This document shows positions 1 through 9,760 of a stretch of 55,976 nt of DNA, piece by piece. A model generated the notes under the pieces. The model saw only the letters and a list, made by a program, of their open reading frames with translations, did no database searches and had not been told where the DNA came from. Source of the DNA: Lachnospiraceae bacterium (GTDB lineage Bacteria; Bacillota; Clostridia; Lachnospirales; Lachnospiraceae); the NCBI GenBank assembly GCA_023663945.1, contig JAMPGL010000001.1, positions 29,501-85,476 of the forward strand, read 5' to 3'. Each line of letters starts with the position of its first letter. The stretch's first letter is position 1. Position numbers and translations under genes: made by a program.

Positions 1-42
1 AGTTATTCTTGATACGAGTGGTCGTTTTAATAATACGCCTAA

Positions 43-332
43 TCAAACTAAACCGAAACTTACCCTCTCTTCTCCAAACTCAAATGATGAAAAAAGGGCA
101 ATATCCTTATGCCCCTCCAAATCACAAACCTTCATTTCCAGCGCAAGCATATTATCATACCATTCCTGCAAGAACTTTACATCACTATTTTGAGGCAACG
201 CAAAAAATGTTCGTATGCCGAACATATTGTTTCCACCGTCACCGCACTCCAATCCTTCAAGCCCTGCCCTTGATCTGCCATACGCCCTCCGCAATTTTCA
301 ATCTTTTCTAGAATTTCCCTTGGAGCCTTCAC
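43..332 (-). pseudogene. Frameshifted remnant of a short unknown gene
   Basis: Directly after rarA (a GTG at 330-332 overlaps the rarA stop codon) an open frame runs about 51 codons to a stop at 177-179. From about position 260 a different frame carries protein-like sequence (FGIRTFFALPQNSDVKFLQE, then a run rich in Glu, Leu and Asp) to a TGA at 43-45. Joining the two frames near 255-265 gives one plausible protein of about 96 residues, so a single frameshift is the simplest reading. I do not recognise the family and assign no function. It could also be two chance frames. Confidence 0.35.
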
Positions 333-1651
333 ACACTCTTCCGAAATTCCTTAATTTCTTCCAGTCTCTCCTTCACCTGCGCCTCCTGCCCCTGATTTCC
401 CGGAAGGTAATATTCCTTCCCTTTTAAGGATTCCGGCAGGCATTCCATATGGGTCAGCTTCTCCTCCGCATCATGCGCATACTGGTAGCCCTCGCCATAG
501 TGGAGCTCCTGCATCAGTTCCGTCACTCCATTCCGGATTTGCAAAGGAACCGGTTCTGCAAGCATTTTTTCCGCATCCGCCTGTGCCCCTAGATAACTCA
601 TATACACGGCGTTTGATTTTGGCGCCATGGACAGATAAACTACCGCATGGGCAAGGTTTACGTTACATTCGGGCATCCCGTTAAAATGACATGCCTGATA
701 TGCCGCTACCGCAAGAGGCAGTGCCTGCGAATCCGCCATCCCCACATCTTCACTTGCAAACCGTATCAGCCTTCTTGCCACATAAAGAGGGTCTTCTCCC
801 GCCTCCAGCATCCGCGCCAGCCAGTACACTGCCGCGTCCGGATCTGAGTTTCGCATGGATTTGTGAAGCGCCGAAATCAGATTATAATGCTCCTCACCGG
901 CTCTGTCATAGAGCAGCATCTTTTTGCCGATGCATTGTTCCATCACCTCATCCTTTACGATAACGGAACCGTCCGGCTGTATTTCTCCGTTTAAAACTGC
1001 CATATCCAGCGTGTTTAAAGCTGTCCTTGCATCTCCGTTGGCAAAAACAGCTATGGCATTTAACAGTCTTTCTTCTATAGTAATAGTCGTATTCCCAAGC
1101 CCGCGCTTATCAGTCAATGCATGATGCAATAATTTCTGAATATCCGTCTCGGTCAATGCCTGCAGGACAAACACTTTGCATCTTGATAAAAGAGCGGAAT
1201 TAATCTCAAAGGAAGGATTTTCCGTGGTTGCCCCAATAAGAATAATGCTTCCCTTTTCCACATAAGGAAGGAACGCATCCTGCTGTGCCTTGTTAAATCG
1301 GTGAATCTCATCCACAAATACAATGGTTCTCATTCCCATCATGCGGTCATTTTCCGCCTGCTTCATGACGTCTTTGATCTCCTTGATTCCACTTGTGACA
1401 GCGCTGAAATTAATAAATGACGACCTTGTCATATTCGCAATAATCCGCGCCAGCGTGGTTTTTCCCACTCCGGGAGGTCCCCAAAATATCATAGAGGATA
1501 TTCTGTCCGTGTCCAGCATCTGCCGAAGAACCTTTCCTTTTCCTACCAAATGTTCTTGACCAATATAGTCATCTAATGTTTCCGGGCGCAGTCTGCTGGC
1601 AAGCGGAGCGCTCAAATTGATTTCCTGCGTAAAAAGTGATAACTGTTCCAT
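329..1651 (-). CDS. rarA: Replication-associated recombination protein A (RarA/MgsA), AAA+ ATPase
   Basis: This 440-residue protein has the usual length of the RarA/MgsA/WRNIP1 family. These are clamp-loader-like AAA+ ATPases that act at stalled replication forks. The N-terminal ATPase domain shows Walker A GPPGVGKTTLA, Walker B TIVFVDEIHRF and the sensor-1 stretch GATTENPSFEIN. A helical tetramerisation domain follows (SDPDAAVYWLARMLEAGEDP and the HAVVYLSMAPKSNAVY region). The start at 1651 has a purine-rich ribosome site (GAGGAA) upstream. It lies 62 bp downstream of the PD-(D/E)XK gene and may be read from the same promoter. The assignment is secure at family level. Confidence 0.95.
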   Translation of the reverse strand: MEQLSLFTQEINLSAPLASRLRPETLDDYIGQEHLVGKGKVLRQMLDTDRISSMIFWGPPGVGKTTLARIIANMTRSSFINFSAVTSGIKEIKDVMKQAENDRMMGMRTIVFVDEIHRFNKAQQDAFLPYVEKGSIILIGATTENPSFEINSALLSRCKVFVLQALTETDIQKLLHHALTDKRGLGNTTITIEERLLNAIAVFANGDARTALNTLDMAVLNGEIQPDGSVIVKDEVMEQCIGKKMLLYDRAGEEHYNLISALHKSMRNSDPDAAVYWLARMLEAGEDPLYVARRLIRFASEDVGMADSQALPLAVAAYQACHFNGMPECNVNLAHAVVYLSMAPKSNAVYMSYLGAQADAEKMLAEPVPLQIRNGVTELMQELHYGEGYQYAHDAEEKLTHMECLPESLKGKEYYLPGNQGQEAQVKERLEEIKEFRKSV

Positions 1652-1713
1652 ATCTGGTTTCCTCGATCTTAATTCTCCGGCAGGCAGAATCTATCTGGCT
1701 GCCTTTCCTGAAA

Positions 1714-3432
1714 TCATTTCCCAATCAAAACCTTTTTCCCACAAAAGGCAAAACCGTATTTCCGTATCTTTTCTCTGGGGATTCCTTTTGCAATAAGCAC
1801 AGATTCATAATTCTGTCTTTCTATCTGTTCCAATGCCCTTTTTACTGTATCAGACAATTCCTTCTCATCCGTATCCTGTACCTTAAATTCTAAAATAATG
1901 CTGTCATCTGAGGCATTGTCATTTCTATTTTTAGGCTCAAGCATCACATCATACCGCCCTAAACCGCTTTCCCGATTAGAAGTAAGGCTGTATCTGTCTG
2001 CAAGTTCCACCATCAGACCTAAAACAAATCCATGATAAAAGCGCTCAGGCTCATCACGTGTAGATTTTTTTCCGCTGGAATTGCTTCCGGCATCAAAATA
2101 ACTGAAAGTTGCCATAGCAACATCATTCATATAAGCATTCATAGCCCTTAAATCATCCGCCAGCAGTGCTTTGACAAAATCATTATATACAGAAGCAACA
2201 CTGCCAAACCACTTTTTAACCATGTTTCGGAACATAACTTTGACTTCAAAATTTGTTATTCCTAACTCATACACTAATTTCCATTCCCCGAAATTTAAAG
2301 AATGGCTGTCAAGATTTCTTACTTTTAAATAACCGCTGGCAAGCAGGAGACTCCAAATCGCTTGTTCATCATAATCCAATTGATTATAAATAATCTGTTC
2401 GTCTATTTCCACATAAATAGAATCGCCCCTCATTAGCGTTTCAAATTCCTGCTTAATATTTTTGTTCCCCTCACGCAGCAATTTCCCGACCAGATTATTT
2501 GAGCTGGAATTTGCCCAGTACGCTCCTACGTTTCTTTTATCCAGATAATTAAGAATTGACCACGGATTATAAATATCTTCCCTTTTTCCAAAAATAAAGC
2601 CGTCATACCAGCTTTTAACCTCTGCTCTTTTTCCAGATAATCCAAACTCATCCAGTGCCGTAAATACTTCCTCCTCCGAAAACCCAAAAAACTCTGCATA
2701 TTTTTCAGACGTTGTCGTCACTACTTCCAGATTATTTAAATCAGAAAAGATAGATTCTTTGCTGATCCTTGTGATTCCTGTCATAATTGCCCGCTCCAAA
2801 TGCGGATTGGTCTTAAACGTCGCATTAAACAACCCTCTAATAAACAAAGCCAGCTCTTCCCAATATCCATTTACATAGGCTTCCTGCATGGGCGTGTCAT
2901 ATTCATCCAGTAAAATAATCACTTTTTTCCTATAATAGCGGCAAAGATAGTCCGTCAGTGCTTTTAGGGAAAAGGAAGCTTCACTATCCTCCATATCCAC
3001 TGCAATCTTTCGGTAATCCTGCTTTTCGTCGTCGTTTAACAAATCCGTTTCCAGCAAAAAATCATATTGATTGTAAAGCGCCTTTATGATACGGCATATG
3101 GATTTTCGAGTCTGCAAAAAGGAGCTTCCTTTCACATCTGCAAAGCTGACAAAAATTACAGGATACGTTCCCTGCAGTTCTCGATATTTAGACTCCTGCC
3201 AGATGGATAACCCTTCAAAAATCCCCTTTTTCCCTGCGCAGTCTATCGAAAAAAAATTCTCCAGCATATTCATCGTCAAAGTCTTCCCAAATCTCCGCGG
3301 GCGGGTAATCAGCGTCACGATGTCCCCCTGTTCCCACCAAGCTTTGATAAACTGCGTTTTGTCGATATAAAAATATGCTTCTTTCCTGATTGTTTCAAAA
3401 TCCTGACATCCAATACTTATCGTTCTCGGCAT
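1714..3432 (-). CDS. AAA-ATPase-like plus PD-(D/E)XK nuclease domain protein (DUF1703 type)
   Basis: This is a 572-residue protein. The N-terminal half matches the AAA-ATPase-like family (IDKTQFIKAWW, RPRRFGKTLTMNML as a Walker-A-like loop, IILLDEYDTPMQEAY as Walker B). The C-terminal part has a PD-(D/E)XK-like core (GRYDVMLEP then SIILEFKV) and ends in the usual CGKKVLIGK-like tail. Such genes are abundant in gut Clostridia and Bacteroidetes. Their role is unproven, perhaps in DNA processing or defence. I start at the ATG at 3432 because it has a good ribosome site (GAGGAG), while the upstream ATG at 3483 lies before the predicted transcription start. Confidence 0.85.
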   Translation of the reverse strand: MPRTISIGCQDFETIRKEAYFYIDKTQFIKAWWEQGDIVTLITRPRRFGKTLTMNMLENFFSIDCAGKKGIFEGLSIWQESKYRELQGTYPVIFVSFADVKGSSFLQTRKSICRIIKALYNQYDFLLETDLLNDDEKQDYRKIAVDMEDSEASFSLKALTDYLCRYYRKKVIILLDEYDTPMQEAYVNGYWEELALFIRGLFNATFKTNPHLERAIMTGITRISKESIFSDLNNLEVVTTTSEKYAEFFGFSEEEVFTALDEFGLSGKRAEVKSWYDGFIFGKREDIYNPWSILNYLDKRNVGAYWANSSSNNLVGKLLREGNKNIKQEFETLMRGDSIYVEIDEQIIYNQLDYDEQAIWSLLLASGYLKVRNLDSHSLNFGEWKLVYELGITNFEVKVMFRNMVKKWFGSVASVYNDFVKALLADDLRAMNAYMNDVAMATFSYFDAGSNSSGKKSTRDEPERFYHGFVLGLMVELADRYSLTSNRESGLGRYDVMLEPKNRNDNASDDSIILEFKVQDTDEKELSDTVKRALEQIERQNYESVLIAKGIPREKIRKYGFAFCGKKVLIGK

Positions 3433-3468
3433 GTTTGCACTCCTCTCTTTGGGGCTGCATATGAGTTT

Positions 3469-3497
3469 ATTATACACTTTCAAATTACGATTGTCAT
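3469..3497 (-). promoter_or_regulatory. Sigma-A promoter of the AAA-ATPase/PD-(D/E)XK gene
   Basis: On the minus strand ATGACA (3492-3497) and TATAAT (3469-3474) are separated by 17 bp. Transcription would begin near 3462, about 30 nt before the chosen start codon at 3432. Confidence 0.6.
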
Positions 3498-3509
3498 TCT
3501 TTTAAACAT

Positions 3510-3548
3510 AAAAAGCCCTGCAGCCACTGACGCAGCCACAAGACCTTT
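3510..3548 (-). terminator. Terminator after gltD
   Basis: On the minus strand a 15-bp stem (AGGTCTTGTGGCTGC with GTGGCTGCAGGGCTT) closes through Watson-Crick and many G-U pairs over a GTCA loop and is followed by a T-run. It begins just past the gltD stop at 3567. It is asymmetric and works as RNA only in this direction. Confidence 0.6.
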
Positions 3549-3566
3549 CTGCAATGTTATCTTCCT

Positions 3567-5060
3567 TTACTGAATCATCAAATTAGTATACCCCATCAGG
3601 CTCTCATCCACCGCTCTTGCCGCTTCCCTGCCTTCCCGGATTGCCCACACCACAAGGGACTGCCCTCTGTGCATATCTCCTGCGGTGAACACATTTTTGA
3701 CCGAAGTTTCATACTGCCCCGGGGCTGTATCCACGTTGGTGCGCTGGTTTGTCTTTACCTTAAAGGCGTCCGTCACATACTGCTGGCTTCCCAAAAATCC
3801 TGCCGCAATCAGCACAATCTCTGCCGGCAGCGTCTGCTCCGAGCCGGGAACCTCTGACATCTTCATTCTTCCGGTTTCCGGATCCTTTTCCCACGCAAGT
3901 TTCACGATTTTTACGGCTTTCAGATTCCCGTTTTTGTCCTTTACAAATTCCTTCACCGTGGATTCATAAATCCTGGGGTCATTGCCAAACAGGGCAATGG
4001 CTTCCTCCTGACCGTAATCAGTCTTGCAGATTTTGGGCCACTCCGGCCAAGGATTATTCTCCGCACGCTGGTCGGGCGCCTTGGGCATCATTTCAATCTG
4101 TGTCACGGACTTACAGCCGTGGCGGATGCTGGTTCCCACGCAGTCATTTCCGGTATCCCCGCCGCCAATGATGACCACATTTTTATCCTTGGTATCCACA
4201 AACTGTCCATCTTTAAAATCTGAGTCCAGAAGGCTCTTGGTATTTGCCTTCAAAAAGTCAACTGCAAAGTAAATTCCCTTCGCATCCCGCCCCGGTGCCT
4301 GAATGTCTCTGGGATTGGAAGCTCCGCAGGCAAGCACCACACGGTCAAACTCCTTCAAAAGCTTATCTGCTTTCAAATCCTTTCCCACATCGATGCCGGT
4401 CTCGAAGGTTACGCCTTCTGCCTCCATCACCTTTACTTTTCGTTCCACGATTTGTTTTTCCAGCTTCATATTCGGAATGCCGTACATTAAAAGTCCGCCG
4501 ATTCTGTCCGAACGCTCATAGACCGTTACGCTGTGTCCCCGCTTATTCAGCTGGTCTGCCACCGCCAGACCCGAAGGTCCGCTCCCCACCACCGCAATCC
4601 TTTTTCCGGTGCGCACTTTAGGCGGTTTGGGATCCGCGTATCCCTGTTCGTAAGCATATTCAATGATGGCATATTCGTTTTCCTTGGTGGATACCGGTTC
4701 ACCGATTAGTCCGCAGGTACACGCGGCTTCACAGAGAGCCGGGCATACTCTCGAAGTAAATTCCGGAAAGCTGTTGGTCTTGGTCAGACGTTTATACGCC
4801 TGCTGCCAGTTTCCGGTGTATACCAGATCATTCCACTCCGGTACCAGATTATGCAAAGGGCATCCGCTGGTCATGCCGCAGATTGTCATTCCCGACTGGC
4901 AGAACGGAACCCCGCACTCCATGCATCTTGCTCCCTGAAGCTGCTGTTTCTCTCTGGGAAGGTGCTCATGAAACTCTCTGAAATTTTTAATTCTTTCCTT
5001 AGGCTTTACATCCTTCGATACTTCTCTTTTATAGTCCATAAATCCTGTTGGTTTTCCCAT
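3567..5060 (-). CDS. gltD: Glutamate synthase, small (beta) subunit
   Basis: This 497-residue NADPH-dependent subunit feeds electrons to GltB for glutamate synthesis from glutamine and 2-oxoglutarate. Visible are the N-terminal cysteine-rich Fe-S region (CMECGVPFCQSG, CPLHNLVPEW), the FAD-binding AVVGSGPSGLAVADQL, and a second Rossmann motif VVIIGGGDTGNDCVG for NADPH. The frame is open upstream into gltB, but the family start MGKPTGFMDYKRE at 5060 has its own ribosome site (AGGGAG) and leaves a 16-bp gap after gltB, so I use it. It is cotranscribed with gltB. Confidence 0.95.
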   Translation of the reverse strand: MGKPTGFMDYKREVSKDVKPKERIKNFREFHEHLPREKQQLQGARCMECGVPFCQSGMTICGMTSGCPLHNLVPEWNDLVYTGNWQQAYKRLTKTNSFPEFTSRVCPALCEAACTCGLIGEPVSTKENEYAIIEYAYEQGYADPKPPKVRTGKRIAVVGSGPSGLAVADQLNKRGHSVTVYERSDRIGGLLMYGIPNMKLEKQIVERKVKVMEAEGVTFETGIDVGKDLKADKLLKEFDRVVLACGASNPRDIQAPGRDAKGIYFAVDFLKANTKSLLDSDFKDGQFVDTKDKNVVIIGGGDTGNDCVGTSIRHGCKSVTQIEMMPKAPDQRAENNPWPEWPKICKTDYGQEEAIALFGNDPRIYESTVKEFVKDKNGNLKAVKIVKLAWEKDPETGRMKMSEVPGSEQTLPAEIVLIAAGFLGSQQYVTDAFKVKTNQRTNVDTAPGQYETSVKNVFTAGDMHRGQSLVVWAIREGREAARAVDESLMGYTNLMIQ

Positions 5061-5076
5061 TTCACTCACTCCCTTC

Positions 5077-8000
5077 CTATTTCGCGGCCTTAATGGCATA
5101 AAATGCTTCAATCTGTGCCTGTTCCGCGCTTAATCCCTTTTCTTCCATCTGTACAATGGTTGCCAGCATCTGCTCATAATCGTGAGGAATGATCTTTTTA
5201 AATTTGGGCAGATAGTCCTTAAAATGGTCTAAGACCAGCTTTCCTTTTTCGGAATTGGTCAGCGCAACATGCTCTTTGATCATTTCCTTCAGCTCAATCA
5301 CATCATACTTGGAGGTCACTTCGTAAGAAGAAACCATTTCCTTATTCAAGCGGATATACAAGTCGTTATCCTCGTCTAACACATAGGCAATTCCGCCGCT
5401 CATGCCTGCCGCAAAGTTCTTGCCTGTCCTTCCAAGCACCACCACGCGCCCGCCTGTCATGTATTCGCATCCGTGGTCACCCACGCCTTCCACCACCGCA
5501 ACGGCTCCCGAGTTCCGCACGCAGAAGCGTTCTCCCGCCACGCCCGCGATAAACGCCTTGCCGCTGGTTGCGCCGTAGAGCGCCACGTTACCGATGATGA
5601 TATTCTCCGATGCTTTAAACCGGCTCCCTTTGGGCGGATATACGATCAGCTTTCCGCCGGACAGCCCTTTTCCAAAATAGTCGTTGGAATCTCCGATAAG
5701 CTCCAAAGTCAGCCCCTTCGGGATAAAGGCGCCGAAGCTCTGTCCTCCGGCTCCGTTACAGAGAACCCGGTAGGTATCCTCCTCCAGCTCATCTCCCAGC
5801 ATTCTTGTGATTTCACTTCCCAAAATGGTTCCAAAGGCACGGTCCGTATTTTTTACATCCACTTCAATGCTTCTCTTGGCCTTATTCTGCATTGCTTTGC
5901 CAAGCTGTTTTAGGAGTACCTTCTCGTCCACGGTGTTTTCCAATTTAAAATCATAAACCTGCTTCGGGTCAAAGGTCACCTGCTCTTTTCCCCCTGCATA
6001 GGGATTTTGAAGAATCAGGCTCAAATCAATCTGTTTCTGCGCATCGGTAAGATTATCCTTTATCTTTAAAAGCTCAGTGTGTCCCACCAGCTCATCCACC
6101 GTGCGTGCGCCAAGCTTTGCCATATATTCCCGAAGTTCCTGCGCAATGAACCGCATAAAGTTCATTACATACTCCGGTTTCCCTTTAAAGTTCTTCCGAA
6201 GCTCCGGGTTCTGCGTGGCAACGCCCACCGGACAGGTATCTAAGTTGCAGACTCTCATCATCACGCATCCCATGGTTACCAGCGGCGCCGTTGCAAAACC
6301 AAATTCCTCCGCTCCCAAAAGCGCCGCAATCGCCACGTCGCGTCCGCTCATCAGTTTTCCGTCCGTCTCGATTCTAACCTTATTCCGAAGCCCATTCATG
6401 ATCAACGTTTGATGCGTCTCCGCCAGTCCCAGCTCCCATGGAAGCCCCGCATTGTGAATGGAATTTCTAGGCGCCGCGCCGGTTCCGCCGTCATATCCGG
6501 ATACCAGAATCACCTGCGCTCCCGCTTTTGCCACGCCTGCGGCTACTGTTCCGACGCCTGCCTCCGAAACCAGCTTCACACTGATTCTTGCTCTCTTGTT
6601 AGCGTTTTTCAGATCATAAATCAATTCCGCAAGATCCTCAATGGAATAAATATCATGGTGAGGCGGAGGCGAAATCAGCCCCACTCCCGGCGTGGAATGT
6701 CTGGTCTTGGCAATCCAAGGATATACCTTTCCTCCCGGAAGGTGTCCGCCCTCTCCGGGCTTTGCGCCCTGCGCCATCTTAATCTGAATCTCATCCGCGC
6801 TCACCAGATAACGGCTGGTCACGCCGAACCGTCCCGATGCCACCTGTTTAATGGCGGAGCACTTATTTACTCCATCGACTCCCACGGTCAGTCTGTCCAG
6901 CTCTTCTCCGCCTTCTCCGGAATTGGAACGCCCGTGCAGGCGGTTCATTGCAATTGCCAGAGTCTCATGCGCTTCCTTGGAAATGGAGCCGTAGGACATT
7001 GCGCCTGTCTTAAACCGGGTGACAATCGAGTCAACACTTTCCACCTCTTCAATGGGGATTCCCTTTTTCGGATAATTAAAATCCATCAATCCCCGCAAAT
7101 TTTTCACGGACTCCTCATCATTGACCAAAGCGGTATACTGCTTAAACATCTCATAATCGCCCCGTCTGGTAGATTCCTGAAGCATATGAATCGTCGCCGG
7201 ATTATAAAGATGTTCGTCCGCTCCGCTCCGCATCTTGTGATGCCCAACGCTGTCTAATGTCAGGTCATTAGCAAGACCAAGCGGGTCAAAAGCTCTGGAA
7301 TGAAGGGTATCCACCTGTTTCTCAATATCTTTTATGGTGATTCCTCCCACACGGCACACGGTATGAGGGAAGTATTTGTTAATCACTTCTTTGTCTATTC
7401 CAATCGCCTCAAAAATCTGCGCCCCCTCGTAGGACTGAATCGTGCTGATTCCCATTTTGGAGGCAATCTTGACAATCCCATGAAGAATGGCGTTATTATA
7501 ATCCTCCACTGCCGCATAATAATCTTTATCCAGCATATGATTATCAATCAGCTCCCGGATGGACTCCTGTGCAAGATAGGGATTAATCGCGCAGGCTCCG
7601 TATCCCAAAAGGGTGGCAAAATGATGTACCTCCCTAGGTTCGCCGGACTCCAAAATCAGCGCAACGGAGGTTTTCTTTTTGGTCACTACCAAATGCTGGT
7701 TCAGCGCGGAAACTGCCAGAAGGGAAGGGATTGCCACATGGTTTTCGTCCACTCCCCGGTCGGACAGGATTATGATGTTCGCTCCATCCCGGTAAGCCCT
7801 GTCCACCTCCACAAACAGCCGGTCAATGGCACGCTCTAAGCTGGTGTTTTTATAATAGGTAATGGGAATTACCCCCGCCTTAAATCCATCCTTTTTCATG
7901 CTCTTGATCTTCATCACATCCGTATTAGTCAAAATCGGATTGTTGACCCGGAGCATGTTACAGTTTTTGGGCATCTCCTCCAAAATATTTCCATCAGTTC

Positions 8001-9627
8001 CGATATACACTGTCGTTGCCGTCACCACTTCCTCACGGATGGCGTCAATAGGCGGATTGGTCACCTGCGCAAACAGCTGTTTGAAATAATGGAATAACGG
8101 ATGATTGGTCTTACTGAGCACCGGAAGGGGCGTATCCACGCCCATTGCGGCGATTGCCTCCCCGCCGTTTTTCGCCATAGGAAGAATGCTGGTCTTCAGC
8201 TCCTCGTAAGCATAGCCAAACGCCTTCTGCAGGCGCTGCCGTTCCTCATCTGTAAATTCCGGAACACGCTCATTGGGAATCTTTAAATCGTGGAGCTGTA
8301 CCAGATTTTGGTCAAGCCATTCCCCGTAGGGCTGTCTGGACGCATAAGCCTCTTTCAGCTCATCGTCATCAATCACGCGTTTCTGCAAAGTATCCACAAG
8401 AAGCATTTTGCCCGGACGAAGCCGTTCCTTTACCAAAATTTTGGCAGGGTCAATATCCAAAACCCCTACCTCGGAAGAAAGAATCAGCGTGTCATCATCC
8501 GTAATCATATAGCGGGAAGGACGCAGACCATTCCGGTCAAGCACCGCTCCCATCACATCCCCGTCGCAGAAAAGTATGGACGCCGGTCCATCCCAGGGTT
8601 CCATCATAGTTGCATAATATTGGTAAAAGTCCTTTTTGTGCTGAGACATGGTTCTGTTATTTGCCCACGGCTCCGGAATGGTAATCATCACCGCATGGGG
8701 AAGCTCCATTCCGCTCATAACCAAAAATTCCAGCGTATTATCCAGCATAGCGGAATCGGAACCAGCCGTATTCACCACCGGAAGCACCTTATGAAGCAAG
8801 CCCTTCAAATGCTCGGACTCCATATTTTCCTCCCGTGCCAGCATCTTATCCGCATTTCCCCGAATCGTATTAATCTCTCCGTTATGTACAATAAAACGGT
8901 TTGGATGCGCTCTCTCCCAGCTTGGATTGGTATTGGTAGAAAATCTGGAATGAACCATGGCAATCGCCGATTCAAAATCCTTATCCTGCAAATCTCCAAA
9001 AAAGGTGCGCAGCTGTCCCACCAAAAACATTCCCTTGTAAACAATTGTCCGGCTGGATAAAGAAACCACATACGTGTCATCGGAAGACTGCTCGAATACC
9101 CGCCTTGCCACATAGAGAAGACGGTCAAAAGCGATTCCCTTTTCCACGCCAGCGGGCTTTTTTACAAATGCCTGCATAATGTGCGGCATACACTCCACCG
9201 CCTTATGCCCAAGCACGGCAGGCTCCGTGGGAACCTCTCTCCAGCCCAAAAATTCCAGCCCTTCCTTCTCCACAATAATCTCAAACATTTTCTTTGCCTG
9301 ATTTTTGCGGAGCTCATCCTGCGGAAAAAAGAACATTCCCACGCCGTATTCTCTCTCTCCCCCTAGCGAAATGCCAAGCGGCGCCGTCACCTTTTTGAAA
9401 AACTTGTGAGGAATCTGGGTCAGGATACCCACTCCGTCGCCGGTCTCCCCCTCAGCATCCTTTCCGGCGCGGTGCTCAAGATTTTCCACTATCTTAAGCG
9501 CATCCTCTACAATTGCCCGGCTCTTTACTCCCTTAATATTCACACAGGCTCCAACGCCGCAGTTGTCATGTTCAAATTCATTGCGGTGAAGCGGCGCCTG
9601 TGGCAGCTCTCTTTTTACATCGAACAT
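5077..9627 (-). CDS. gltB: Glutamate synthase, large (alpha) subunit
   Basis: This full-length 1516-residue subunit has four regions. The class II glutaminase starts after a short propeptide with nucleophile Cys23 in HDNCGVGA. A central domain follows. The FMN-binding synthase domain carries GARISVKLVSEAG-type motifs and the 3Fe-4S cysteines in CNLDTCPVG. The C-terminal beta-helix domain contains repeated GxxxG segments (GAGGQSFGAFIPKG, MTGGRVVVLG). The enzyme releases ammonia from glutamine and transfers it to 2-oxoglutarate. The ribosome site is GGAAGGAG. The gene is first in the gltB-gltD operon, behind a clear promoter. Confidence 0.97.
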   Translation of the reverse strand: MFDVKRELPQAPLHRNEFEHDNCGVGACVNIKGVKSRAIVEDALKIVENLEHRAGKDAEGETGDGVGILTQIPHKFFKKVTAPLGISLGGEREYGVGMFFFPQDELRKNQAKKMFEIIVEKEGLEFLGWREVPTEPAVLGHKAVECMPHIMQAFVKKPAGVEKGIAFDRLLYVARRVFEQSSDDTYVVSLSSRTIVYKGMFLVGQLRTFFGDLQDKDFESAIAMVHSRFSTNTNPSWERAHPNRFIVHNGEINTIRGNADKMLAREENMESEHLKGLLHKVLPVVNTAGSDSAMLDNTLEFLVMSGMELPHAVMITIPEPWANNRTMSQHKKDFYQYYATMMEPWDGPASILFCDGDVMGAVLDRNGLRPSRYMITDDDTLILSSEVGVLDIDPAKILVKERLRPGKMLLVDTLQKRVIDDDELKEAYASRQPYGEWLDQNLVQLHDLKIPNERVPEFTDEERQRLQKAFGYAYEELKTSILPMAKNGGEAIAAMGVDTPLPVLSKTNHPLFHYFKQLFAQVTNPPIDAIREEVVTATTVYIGTDGNILEEMPKNCNMLRVNNPILTNTDVMKIKSMKKDGFKAGVIPITYYKNTSLERAIDRLFVEVDRAYRDGANIIILSDRGVDENHVAIPSLLAVSALNQHLVVTKKKTSVALILESGEPREVHHFATLLGYGACAINPYLAQESIRELIDNHMLDKDYYAAVEDYNNAILHGIVKIASKMGISTIQSYEGAQIFEAIGIDKEVINKYFPHTVCRVGGITIKDIEKQVDTLHSRAFDPLGLANDLTLDSVGHHKMRSGADEHLYNPATIHMLQESTRRGDYEMFKQYTALVNDEESVKNLRGLMDFNYPKKGIPIEEVESVDSIVTRFKTGAMSYGSISKEAHETLAIAMNRLHGRSNSGEGGEELDRLTVGVDGVNKCSAIKQVASGRFGVTSRYLVSADEIQIKMAQGAKPGEGGHLPGGKVYPWIAKTRHSTPGVGLISPPPHHDIYSIEDLAELIYDLKNANKRARISVKLVSEAGVGTVAAGVAKAGAQVILVSGYDGGTGAAPRNSIHNAGLPWELGLAETHQTLIMNGLRNKVRIETDGKLMSGRDVAIAALLGAEEFGFATAPLVTMGCVMMRVCNLDTCPVGVATQNPELRKNFKGKPEYVMNFMRFIAQELREYMAKLGARTVDELVGHTELLKIKDNLTDAQKQIDLSLILQNPYAGGKEQVTFDPKQVYDFKLENTVDEKVLLKQLGKAMQNKAKRSIEVDVKNTDRAFGTILGSEITRMLGDELEEDTYRVLCNGAGGQSFGAFIPKGLTLELIGDSNDYFGKGLSGGKLIVYPPKGSRFKASENIIIGNVALYGATSGKAFIAGVAGERFCVRNSGAVAVVEGVGDHGCEYMTGGRVVVLGRTGKNFAAGMSGGIAYVLDEDNDLYIRLNKEMVSSYEVTSKYDVIELKEMIKEHVALTNSEKGKLVLDHFKDYLPKFKKIIPHDYEQMLATIVQMEEKGLSAEQAQIEAFYAIKAAK

Positions 9628-9705
9628 TTTTATTTCTCCTTCCTATCGTAGCACCAAAAGAGGCCACAACGAATCCTTTAACCCGCTCCGTTGCGACCTG
9701 CAAAT

Positions 9706-9734
9706 ACTATACACCTATTTATTTCAATTGTAAA
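9706..9734 (-). promoter_or_regulatory. Promoter of gltB-gltD
   Basis: On the minus strand TTTACA (9729-9734) and TATAGT (9706-9711) are separated by 17 bp, about 80 bp upstream of the gltB start codon. Confidence 0.65.
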
Positions 9735-9760
9735 CACTTACTTTTTCTAAAATTGTCAGA

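Noticed and set aside
6409-9060. Long plus-strand open frames (up to 282 codons) opposite gltB
   Set aside because: They are antisense to a full-length conserved gltB, lack ribosome sites and have low-complexity, basic compositions typical of shadow frames.
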